64,000 nucleotides of DNA from Diaporthe sp. PMI_573 (taxonomy: Eukaryota; Ascomycota; Sordariomycetes; Diaporthales; Diaporthaceae): NCBI GenBank assembly GCA_021399435.1, contig JAJTUP010000012.1:868001-932000 (forward strand), read 5' to 3'. The position numbers were made by a program, and so were the translations under genes. Positions 34,471-45,650 of the stretch are shown one piece after another (the first letter of the stretch is position 1; each line of letters starts with the position of its first letter). Below the pieces are notes generated by a model, which saw only the letters and a list, made by a program, of their open reading frames with translations, did no database searches and was not told where the DNA came from.

Positions 34471-35688
34471 TCAGAATCTCGCGGCGATCTTGGAAATGAA
34501 GCCGCCCTTCCCGGCCCACGCCTCGTACACCTCCAACTTGTCAGCCAAATCCCGCATCTTGCGCATTGTCTTGGGTCCCAGCACCCCCGAGGGCCCTTCC
34601 CTGAGCACGGCCGCGAAGACGTATCTGCCTGTCGGCGACAGAACGCCGTAGAACTGGTGAGGCCCATCCCCCGGGTGCTATGTCTCGCGCGTCAGCATCG
34701 ATTGCTCCTCGTCCGCTGGGTTAGGGAGAAGGGGGAATGGATGGGTGGGGGGGGGGAGGGTTCTCGGAGCCAGTACTCACCTCACCGTCGGGCGATCCGA
34801 GCAGCGTCAGCTTGTCGTCGACCTCCTCGTGCAGTCCGCTGAGCCAGCTGACGTTTCCGAACTCGAACTGGCACCCCTCTTGCTTGAAGCCTAGTTCTAT
34901 CGCGAGGCGCAGGTACTTGCCCTCGGCTGAGTTGGGCTGAGGTAGAAAGACGTTATTAGGCAAATTCAGGTCCTTCAGGGGGGGGGAGGGCAAGCTAAGT
35001 CGGGTCGACCTCGCATAATGAGTGCATCAAAGGCTACTCACGGTGTAATAAGGTTGCTCGGAGGACGTGTTGGGTGCTTCATGCGAGCAGACGATATCGC
35101 CTTCTTTGGTGAAGACGGTAAGTATCTCGATTTCCTTGCTACGCTTCTTCACAAGCCTATATCACAATGTATGTCTTAGTACGAGTTTGTGTCACCCATG
35201 ATACCAAGTTGTTATGCGTACCGCTTCAGCTTTCCTATTTATTGATCATCAGTCTAATATCCAACCAGAGCCTGGGGTGCAGGGACGCCGTCTTTGAGTG
35301 TTTCTCCAAAGCAGCACCATGGAGGAGTACCAAACGAAGCCAAAAACTTACTTAGCACATGCTTGCTCAGGTGATTGTCAGGCTCATGGACGCCTTGCAT
35401 GCCTTGCTTTGTCGCAGTCGGGGACGGCATCTCCTCATGCGTCCCGTTCAGAGACGAGTCCTCCGATGCTTCTTCCTCTGGTATATTGGTCGCCGAGTCC
35501 CTCCATGTCTGCTCTGAAACATCCATAGAAGGAACATCATCTGGCATGACCGACACCCTGTAGGGGTTGCTCGACAAGCTGGTTGACTGAACATGCGCCA
35601 TGCTATCGTCTTGCGCCATGGCGTATTGTTGCGCCCTGTAGTAGTCTTGCATGGTGTCGGCTTGCGCCATATTGTATTCCTGCGCCAT
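34471..35688 (-). CDS. unidentified 275-residue protein with predicted microexon
   Basis: I do not recognise this protein. I model five exons: 35688-35352, 35234-35222 (13 bp), 35156-35042, 34936-34781 and 34677-34471. Joining exon 1 directly to exon 3 breaks the frame. The 13-bp exon, flanked by AAATAG and GTACGC, restores it and reads through as VLRKLKRLVKKRS. The start is the first ATG after an in-frame stop. The N-terminal third is an acidic low-complexity region with repeated MAQ units. The rest looks like a compact folded domain: EIEILTVFTKEGDIVC, NSAEGKYLRLAIELGFKQ, CQFEFGNVSWLSGLHEEVD, HQFYGVLSPTGRYVFAAVL, KTMRKMRDLADKLEVYEAW and GKGGFISKIAARF at the end. There is no signal peptide or membrane helix. 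Two introns carry long C-tracts (G-tracts at 34978-34986 and 34747-34756 on the plus strand). Confidence 0.68.
35603..35688 (-). repeat. degenerate ATGGCGCA repeats inside a coding region
   Basis: Within exon 1 of the unidentified gene the string ATGGCGCA recurs four times (Met-Ala-Gln or Met-Ala-His), with a fifth variant GGGCGCA, spaced by 9-40 bases. It looks like slippage-derived low complexity at the N-terminus. Confidence 0.75.
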
Positions 35689-38505
35689 GGCGTCGTCGTG
35701 TTAAACGGTTGAATTACAGGCACTTGTGATATGAGAGCACGTAGATTTACAAAGTCAACAAAGCCACAAAGAAGGACATAGCTCTTTATATTTCCAAAAC
35801 TTGGCTGCTGGCGGTCTCAGGATTGTCCTCGTCTCCTCCATCGTTTGTAGATCGACTCAACCCATCTACCCACAACAGCAATAGGTCCTCGACAGGTCGA
35901 GGCCGCGATCGTTGGTGCAGGAGCTCCCTGGTTGAAATGCGGCAAACCACCGAAGCAAGCCGCTGTCATGGGCCGGCCGCTACAAATCGTGTGCCGGCGT
36001 CCAACGAAGTTCAGCTTGTGAAACCACAACGCGGGCGGGCTTCCGGCCGCCTCTGGGTGTCACACGGTCGGGCTGGTAGGCCGGCCAGGCAGGCAGGCCA
36101 GGCGACCGTGCGGCCGGGAGGCTCAATACCGAGATACAAACTCCGAGTTTCATGGCGTGAAACTTGGCCTTTTGTCGGCCGCGCCTGCGAAAGCAGTCAA
36201 GGCTGGGCAAACGAGAAGAAAGCCATATGCACATCGCTCTGGCTCAGTCGATCAAGTGGATTGCGGTCAAAGGGCATGGCTAGAGCGGGTCTGGTTTAAG
36301 AAGCTTATTCGGTGGTCGCAGGATCTACGCGCCAAGAGCGTACAAAATCGGCTGGAAACAGTTTTGATGATTTCGCTTCTTGAACTTAAAACTGCTAGTT
36401 GCGCAGTTGCGCAGACACCTGGCTGTTTGCCCCCCGTCACACCTTAGTGTACACAGTAGCCTTCGGGTGTGCTATAAATGCAGCCAAACTGGAGTGAAGA
36501 TGCTTTGATGAGAAGGATGGTTGCCCCGGTCAAGAGGACCAGACACTTGAAAGTTGTCCCGATGGAGGGGAGCTCCAAGCGAGCAGTGCAGCGTGGTTGA
36601 CTGGTGTTGGGAATTGCGATGCCGGAATGGTTGGTGTGAGGGGGTAGCTGAGGGTTGCATTCTGGCAGGTAGGCACGCGTGCCACGCCCTTCTGGCCGTT
36701 CTAGCTGGCGCCACTCGCGTAACATACAACCTGACAACCCAGGCTGTAACCATGAGCTGGCTTCCTTTGAGAAAGCTTCTTTGAGAAGAGGAATCCAGCA
36801 GCAGCACATGGCCTGGCGTGACCGTGTGCCCGGCGGTGGCTTTCACACCGCTTATTTCACACCAGGCCAGGCCCAGGCAAGCTTTGAAGAACCCTGGCGA
36901 AACGAGCTCCGGGGAGAACAGACGTATCCGGCCCCTGGCCTTTTCGTTATCAGATCAAGGCAAATCTGAGTAGGGTTTGTGTTCAAGTTTGCTCTGGCGA
37001 TCTGGGGCAGAGCAGAATGCTCGCCCGCCTCGCCATGCTGGGCAGCCTGACTGATAGAGTTTGCAGCAGAGCTTCTTCGGCGTGCAATATGGCAGACAGA
37101 CGGGGATGAGTAGTGGATGCAGGCGCCCGTCCTCCTGCAGCCGCGGCTCGCCAGCTGCACGAGATGGGTTGCATGTAGCCGAAGCCGTTGAAGCGAACTA
37201 GCCACGATGGGTGCTTACACAGTACAGCGGTTCATGACTGACGATACGGCCTGGGCATGATTCGAATGGTGCCACAGGTGCAAGGAAGACCTTGTTGTAG
37301 CTGTTGCCGGGTGAGTCAACAGTCGGAGGGGACGTTTCCTCCTGGCCTGGTGGGCGTCCAGGGCGTCTCGACCTAGACCAAGGCGGTCTAGTCTATTGAA
37401 TCTTATGCAGGTCATTTTTTTCGCGGCGTGCACAGTCGACGACGTGTGAAGAATACCACGCGATAATGATAATGCCTTGCCTCCATGCGCATATGCGGAT
37501 GCCCAGCGGCTGGGTACTGACCGGGCCCGTGCCGTATGTATTACACACGTCAGTCACGCGCGGGGACTGACATCATAACGCGATCAGCCACGGCGCAGAG
37601 GCTTCAGATTATTAATTCTGTGTGTGCTGGACCATTTCGACGGAGGAAGCCAGCTGTACATTAGAGGCAAGGTGGAAGGAATGTTGCCATTTTAGCAGGG
37701 CCTTGGTCTATCTCTGCTGGACCGTGCACGGTGCCCTGCCAGCCTACCACCCTACCAGCCTTTGCTCTGGCCGCCTGACTGTCTCGCAGTCTGTGAGCCG
37801 ACAACACGGGACGGTGTCCGGACCGATGCAATGCAGCACAGAAGAGATGCGATCACCATCCCACCCCTGCTTCCCTCCTCCTTCTCCCCCCCCAGCAGAG
37901 CTTAGTGCTGCCCCAGATTATGCAATCGGTGGCCCCGCCGATAACGCACTTCACGACATGGTGCACGCATCTCAGTGACAGACGACAGCCATTGCTGTGA
38001 TAACGAGGTGGTCTAGCTAGGGCCACACGGTTTACGTACCCGTACCTGCCCTCCCTCCCAGGTGTCATCGAGCCAGCACTGCACGAGCTAGTGGGTCAGG
38101 GACAGGGAGCTGGGGTGTCCCGCCATTGAGTCCTTGGGTCCCACTCATTCACCCTCCTGCCCAGGATAAGTCTGCCATGTACAAGTCACTTTTCTCCACC
38201 GCATCGCTCTTGTTTGAACTTCTCAACGGGCTTCCTGTCCCGTCCCGCCCGAACACTCCCTCTTGTGTTTTTTTCCTCTCTCTGCTCTTCCTCCTCCTCC
38301 ACCTCTGCCTCACAAACTTACCGCCGCAGTCGACGAGGGACAAGCTGTACACGCCCAGCCCCGCGCCAGTCTTGAGATCCTCGGCCCCAGGCCGCCCTCA
38401 ACGCTTTTTGCGACGGACGCCACCGCATCACCAGCCTTGTGTCTTGGCAAGCCTTCTAGCAACTGCGTCGAGCACGTCGGCTCCTCGCCGCAGCTGGACG
38501 GCAGC
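35689..38505. other. divergent intergenic region, no gene seen
   Basis: These 2.8 kb lie between two divergently transcribed genes. Open frames are short and overlap on both strands. The stretch near the ABC transporter (38230-38330) is pyrimidine-rich, common in fungal promoters and leaders. Confidence 0.5.
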
Positions 38506-41500
38506 ATGGCCGGCTTCGCCAGTTGTTCGTGGCCCATATGGCACGTGGACGACTTCACCCTGTGCTTCCAGAGAGAGTGAGTGCCTTTGCGCCACGCGCC
38601 CAGCCCGCCATGTTCAGGTTTGACATGTGCAACCCTTGCCCCCCTCCCCTTGTCTGCGTCTCGCTGCTAACGGTGCTCGTCCAGCTACCTCAAGGTCCTC
38701 CTGCCTGCCATTGTGATATCGCTGTCCCTTCTCAACCTCCTCTCACAGAATATAATCCGAGCAATCAGGATAAAACGAGCAGCTTCAAAGGGATATAAAC
38801 CTCTCTCAAATGGAAACGCAAACGGCCACTCCGCTCACCAGCACACCGACCTCCCCCCCGAGGATGAACAGGCCGACGAATCCGAGGATGAAGGACTCGC
38901 AATCAACGGAGCCCGGCTAGCTTTGGTGAAAACCACGACAAGGGGCTCAATAGTCCAGGCCGATGCCCCGCCTGCACAGAAACTCTCCGTCATTGTCGAG
39001 GAACTGGCCATCGCCGCCCTGGTCGTCGTGAACGTCGTTGCCCTCGTTACCGGCGCCTTTGGCGGGACTGCCTCTCTGCCCTCTGTCATGGGGCTTGTTA
39101 CATGGGTCTACGCCCTCATCCTCGCGAGTCTTCGTCTCTTTCTCGGAAATACCCAATGGCGCGTACCCCATCTCTGGAACCACACGGCAGCCATCTACTC
39201 GCTCCAATGGCTCTTCACCATTGCGATATTCCGCTCTGTGCTCGTTCGGCCCAGCTCCAAGCTCGCCCAGGTTTTGGTCATTGTGGAGTTCGCCTTTACA
39301 ACCCTCCTCTTCGGAATGGCCGTGACCACTAGGAAGGGCAACAAGACTGTGTTGCTGGAGTGGGAGGACGGCATCCAACCGTCGCGCGAGCCCCTAGCGT
39401 CTATCTTTTCCAACTATGCATTCACCTGGGTTGATGCTATCACTTGGCAAGGCTACAAGCAGACCATGGAGATCAAAGATGTCTGGAACCTCATGCCCAA
39501 AGACAAGGCAGGGGCTGTACTGGCTCACTACCGCCAAGTGAAGAAGACAATGGCCTTGTCGTACCACCTTTTGGCATATTTCAAAGGGCCACTGGTCGTA
39601 CAGATTTGGTGGGCCATCCTGTCGGGCGTTTTTACTTTCCTGCCGACCATGCTTTTGAAGGCCATCCTCGAGTTCGTCGAGCACCCTGGCGAAGCCCCGC
39701 TCAACGTCTTGTGGCTCTACGTCATCTTGCTGCCTGTGACAGATCTCGTTCGGTCGATTGCAGACAATCAGGCTCTGTGGGTTGGCCGCAAGATCTGCAT
39801 CAATGTGCGAGCCATCCTGGTCGGTGAAATTTACGCCAAGGCTCTTCGACGAAAGGCTGCTGCTGGCAACGACGCCGTCCTTGGCAAAACAAAAGATGAC
39901 AGCAATGCTGGCGAAAGCAACAGCTGGCTGGCGAAGCTCAAGCGCACGGTTGGGCTCGGGAAGAAGGACGATAAAAAGCAGGCAAATGGCCAGAGCCCAC
40001 CAGCCGCCGGGGAGACCGACGGCGCAAAGAAGGACCTGCCCGATGAGCAAGCCAATCTGGGCACGATCATCAACCTCATGTCCGTCGACAGCTTCAAGGT
40101 GTCAGAAGTCACCGCATATCTCCACTTCCTTGTCGCCCATGCACCCACACAGCTTGTCGTCGCTATTTTCTTGCTCTACCAAGTCATGGGCTTGAGTGCC
40201 ATCCCGGGATTCATCGTCATGGCGGCATTACTTCCTGTTAACATATATTTCGGCAAGGCATTCAACAGCAGCCAGAAGCTAATCATGGCAGCCACCGATA
40301 AGCGAATCTCAATTACCAACGAGGTTCTTCAGAACATCAGAATCATCAAATACTTCGCGTGGGAGTACCGCTTCTCCCAGATCGTCGACGAAAAGCGTAA
40401 GGCGGAGCTCAAGGCCCTGCGGAAGCGGTACATGGTCTGGGCTGCCGCAGTTGCCGTCTGGAACACAGTCCCTATACTCATTACCTTCTTCTCATTCTTG
40501 TCGTACACACTTATCGAGGAGAAGCCGCTTTACCCGTCCATCGCATTCACAGCGATTTCGCTCTTCATGCTCCTCCGTTACCCTCTCGATCAGATTGGTG
40601 ACATGATCGCCCACGTCCAAGAGTCAAAGGTGTCCATTGACCGTATTGAGGAGTTTTTGAACGAGGAAGAGACGCAAAAGTTCGAGCAGCTTGGGGACGA
40701 CAACATTGATGAGGATGGAAACGAAGTCATCGGATTCAGGGGTGCAACACTAATCTGGGGCAGCAGGAATGCGGTCGCTGAGGACGGCTCCATGGCTTTC
40801 CGCCTGCTTGACTTGAATATCGACTTCAAAATCGGCAAGCTCAACGTTATCACTGGGCCGACCGGCTCAGGAAAGACGTCGCTTCTGATGGGCCTCCTCG
40901 GTGAGATGTCGCTCATGGAAGGAAAGGTATACCTACCGGGTGGACTAAGCCGTGAAGATGTCCCTACGGATCCTGAGACCGGCCTGGCTGAAACATGCGC
41001 CTACGTTGCCCAGAGTGCCTGGCTCGTAAATGCTGATATCAAGGAAAACATCGTCTTCTCAGCCCCGCTGGACGAAAAGCGATACCGGGAAGTTATTGTC
41101 GCTTGCGCGTTGGAGCGTGATTTAGAAATCCTCGACAACGGCGACAAGACTCTCGTTGGAGAGAAGGGCATCACGCTCTCCGGAGGGCAGAAGCAGCGCA
41201 TTTCCTTGGCCCGGGCTGTCTACTCGAACTCCAAGCACCTGTTACTCGACGACTGTCTCAGCGCGGTCGATTCTCACACCGCCCAATGGATTTTCAACAA
41301 CTGCATTAAGGGCCCTCTCATGCGCGAACGAACTTGCATCTTGGTTACCCATAACATTCCTCTGACGGTGCCCCACTCCAGCCACGTTATTGTCATGGAA
41401 AATGGTCGGGTGTCTTGCCAAGGGGATGCCAATGAGGTCATCGACTCCGGAAAACTGGGCGAGGAGGTGCAGAAGGCGAAAGCTGGCTCGGCTTCGGCCT

Positions 41501-43728
41501 CTGTCTCAAGAATCCCTTCTCGCGTTCCCTCTAGTGTTGGTGAGGAGAGCGGAAACACACTCATCGATGGTGCTGGCGAAGGTGACCGACTCTCCAAGTC
41601 CAAGTCAGCCGGCACAAAGGGAGAGAGCAAGGATGCCATGGAAGAGGCCAAGGCTGTCGGCGCTGTCAAGTGGCCAGTTCTGAAGCTCTACCTGTCCTCC
41701 ATGGGCGGATGGGCTTTCTGGTCGGTAGCTTCCCTCGTCTTCATTCTTCAGCAAGTCAGTGGTGTCGCTTCGAACGTATGGATCAGGGAGTGGGCCAACC
41801 AGTACCTTGAGGAGACCGTCTCAAATGTTCAGTTGACCGCGGCTTCTCAGGGCTATCACACTGCTTCCTTGCCTGCGGCGTATTTGGGCTCCATCCCAAA
41901 GTACAACCAGATCCAGTCGTGGCTACAAAATGCAAGCAACGACACTGCTCTCACGACAGCTGGCCCTCACGGCGTCAACGTTACTTACTACCTCCTTATC
42001 CTTGCAGTAATCGGCTTGATCGGAGCGATATGTGCCTTGGTCAGAGATTTGTGGATTTTCCTTGGCTCCCTGACGGCGTCGTGGGGGCTTCATAATCGTC
42101 TCATGAGCTCTGTGACCAAGGCTCAGTTCAAGTTCTTCGACGTGACACCACTCGGCCAGATCATGAATCGTTTCAGCAAGGACATGGAGGGTATTGACCA
42201 GGAGGTTGCCCCTGTCGCTATTGGAGTCATGACGTGTGCATTGGGCATTCTCGTTACTGTCGTGTTGATTGCCAGTGTGACACCCGGATTCCTCGTGGCC
42301 GGTGTCTTCATCACTGCCGCTTATGTCTTCTTGGGCAAGTTCTACCTCGCCTCATCGCGAGACCTCAAGCGACTTGAGTCTGTCCAGCGCAGCCCGTTGT
42401 TCCAGCAGTTTGGAGAAACCTTGACCGGAGTCACGACCATTCGAGCATACGGCGACGAGCGGCGCTTCGTCCGTGAGAACCTGCAAAAGATCAACGCTCA
42501 ACTACGTCCCTTCATCTACCTGTGGGCCGCTAACAGATGGCTTGCCTTCCGGACTGACGTTCTTGGAGACCTCGTCTCGTTCTTCGCCGGAGTCTTTGTG
42601 ATCCTCAGTTTGGACACAGTGAAATCTGGTTCTGCTGGTCTCTCTCTGTCCTACGCCATCGGCTTTGCGGATAACATTCTCTGGCTTGTGCGCTTGTACG
42701 CTATGAACGAGCAGAACATGAACTCGGTTGAACGTATCAAGGAGTACCTGGAAGTCGAGCAGGAGGCGCCCGCCATTGTGGAGAAGAACCGACCACCACA
42801 GAACTGGCCCGCCAAGGGTTCTGTCGAGTTCATCAGTTACACGACAAGGTATCGCGCGGACCTTGACCCGGTGTTGAATAGGTTAAGTTTCAAGATCGGT
42901 GCCCGGGAAAAGGTTGGCATCGTGGGCCGGACTGGAGCCGGCAAAAGTTCTTTGGCGTTGGCATTGTTCCGCGCTCTCGAGGCCGAAGAAGGCAAGATCC
43001 TCATCGACGACATCGACATCGGGTTGATAGGCCTGCGCGACCTGCGCGAGGCGATCACTATCGTGCCCCAGGACCCAACCTTGTTCATGGGTACCATTAG
43101 GACGAACCTGGACCCCTTTGATATGTATAGCGATGACGATATTTTTGCCGCTCTTCGCCGTGTCCAACTTATCGGGCCGGATGAGAAAATCCCCAGCCGT
43201 CCGGGGTCTTCAGGCCCTACGCCCCCAACGCCAACCACAGCCGTCGAAGCTATCGCAGAGTCGTCAGCCAGCACCAGGTCCACACCTGTCGCCACAAACA
43301 AGAACGTCTTCCTCGACCTCGGCTCTCCGATCACTGAGTCTGGCTCCAATCTGTCTCAGGGCCAGCGACAACTCCTCTGCTTGGCGCGGGCCATGCTCAA
43401 ATCACCAACCGTCCTGCTCATGGACGAGGCGACGGCCTCGATAGACTACGCTACAGACGCAAAGATCCAGGGCACGATCCGTGAACTGGAAAGCAGCACA
43501 ATCATCACGATTGCGCACAGGTTGCAAACCATTGTTGATTATGACAAGGTCCTCGTGCTGGACAAGGGCTCCATCATCGAGTACGACCACCCATGGAACC
43601 TGATGCAGAAGAAGGATGGGCAGTTTAGAGGCATGTGTGAGACGAGTGGCGACTGGGATGTCTTGGAGAAGCAGGCTAAAAAGGCCTACAAGGCCAAGCA
43701 CGAACTCGTCGACACTGAAGTCCCTTGA
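38506..43728 (+). CDS. ABC transporter, MRP/ABCC family (Ybt1/Vmr1-like)
   Basis: I model two exons: 38506-38576 and 38685-43728, giving 1704 residues. The small first exon (MAGFASCSWPIWHVDDFTLC) joins at an Asp codon to YLKVLLPAIV, the first helix of the N-terminal TMD0 region. Order: TMD0, TMD1, NBD1, TMD2, NBD2. NBD1 has Walker A GPTGSGKTS (about 748), signature LSGGQKQ (855) and Walker B LLLDDCLSAVD (877). NBD2 has GRTGAGKSS (about 1438), LSQGQRQ (1580) and LLMDEATASID (1600). NBD1 has Asp where the catalytic Glu normally follows Walker B, a known ABCC trait; NBD2 keeps the Glu, so one ATP site is probably degenerate. A Pro/Ser/Thr-rich insert of about 45 residues precedes the NBD2 signature, as in fungal Ybt1-type members. 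Likely a vacuolar exporter of conjugates or bile-acid-like anions; the substrate is inferred only from family. Confidence 0.93.
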
Positions 43729-45650
43729 ATGCTTGAAAGCTACGACGCGTAAGAAGTGAAGCCTGACCGGTCGCCATGTGGGGAGTGAATACCACGTCAG
43801 ACGACGTTTGGGTAGAGAGTCTAGATTGGATCTCTGTACATACAGCTAGGCCCTTCCTTCGCCTTGTGTATAAATATGGGACGGGGACGGACCCCCTAGC
43901 ACGGCGCAGCTTCTTTTTATTTAATCATAGAAAAGCATGTTCACTCGAGATCTGAAGAGACGGTCACCATAACCACGTGGTCTACCAAATCCAGCGCGTC
44001 GACCTCGTTTACTGCTCGGGCTCGTGTCGACGGAGACGGACATGAGGCCTGTAGAGCATCGTAGCCCATTCCGTTCTCGCAGGTTGTTGACAGACCGAGC
44101 AGACGTTCGCGTCAACCTGATAACTGGCAGCCGGCCGACCACGTTATTGCGGGAGTCATGCCTCTAGGAAAAAAGAAGTCTCACAACGTGGCGCCTTCAC
44201 GTGGCAGGACCTGCCCGGGAAAGCCGCAGCTCATGAACGCGTCTTCTCGTTCGCACCGGAAATAAAAATACTTGACAGTGTGGTCATGAGTATATTCAGC
44301 GGCGTGATCTACCGCAAGATTTGTTATATAATTAATCATACCAATCAAAAGTCCAATGTTGGCTAAAATGATGGTGATGATGATAGAATATGTTCATTAC
44401 TTGATGTCGTTGTGAACCCGAACGAACCCCTCCCTCTTGCCCTTCTCGCGACAAGGCAGCGATATGCAGATTCTGCCTGGTTCCCTTTCCCAATGTCCCC
44501 CCCCCGGTCCCTGGCCTGTGCTGTTGTTCCAAGCCTTCTGGGTTGCCTGCCTTTCCCAAATAGTTCCCCGCCCTGCCCCGGTCCAAGACGCGAGGGCAAA
44601 AATTGAAATGATTGAACAGAAGAGGGTAGAAGACAGCAGGCGCAATGGCGTAGGCCAAGCGGGTGTGCGCTGTGCTGGCGTGAGGAATGAAGAGAAAAGG
44701 GGCAAGGCTCTCAAGGCCACAATCCCCCGGCCGGGGTATCTGCCAAAGAAAACGAAGTTGTGCGTGGTGAAGGTAGAGATAAAGCGTTGCGGAGTGAACA
44801 GCAGCGCAAGCCGCGGTCGTGGCGCGACGCTCCGTCTCCCTTTCTTTGTCGTCCTAGAATCCGCATCACCGTTGAGATGTCGCTTGCCTGCTACACAGTA
44901 GAGCCCGTTGCTCTGGAAAACCCTTGACACTGCCACAGACCATTCCTCAGGGCACGCCTGACCGACCCTGAAGAGCAGAGAGTTGAAATGACACGGAACC
45001 AACCAGTGGTAAGTACATGAGTTGATGATCCAGAAAGCAGATACAGGAAACAACAAAACTTTTTTCTTTTTTCGGTATCTTGGGTGTCCCTAACTCTATA
45101 TCAATCCCAGTCATTATCCCAGGTACCCTGCCTTGAGTCGAAGATGGGTGGTGTTGTTGTTTGGGGGACCTAGGCCCCAATCCTATTTGTCCCGCCCACA
45201 CAAAACGAAGATAGAAACGCCAACGAATGCGAGGTATGATTGATATCCATCCAAAAGCGCAGAGATATCTCATTGATTTTTGTTTTCCCTTCCCATGAAA
45301 CTCCGCACCGATGATGATCCTGACAAAGGAAAATTTCTGTTGTATGCAAGTCCCGCCCCGAAAGCCTGATGGAATGCTGATTGGGTATCTGCTGCATAAA
45401 GATAAGCTGTCCGACGAGAGCCCCGTAGTCCACGCTGTCAAAAGCGGTGATTGTTGTTGTTGTTGTTGTGATTTGTTGGTGCCATCGAGGCAGATGGTGA
45501 AGTATAGATCCAAGGCGTCAAGCTTAATGGGTCCAGAAGTAAAGCACACGAGACGACAGCACGAACACATGGCACCTGCCGCTCAGAGAAGCGAACAAGA
45601 AAAGGGGGGGTAGTTGTACAGATTCGAGAGACGAAGGCTCTGTCGTATCT
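43729..45650. other. convergent intergenic region, no gene seen
   Basis: This is the 3' side of both the ABC transporter and the phospholipase C. It has a (TTG)n run at 45451-45469 and a CCTAGG motif near 45168. Frames such as 44397-45056 minus show no family features. Confidence 0.5.
45451..45469. repeat. (TTG)6 microsatellite
   Basis: Six TTG units in tandem, downstream of the phospholipase C stop. Confidence 0.9.

Noticed and set aside
44397..45056. 219-codon minus-strand frame downstream of phospholipase C
   Set aside because: Lies in the convergent 3' region with no motif; antisense frames are equally open.
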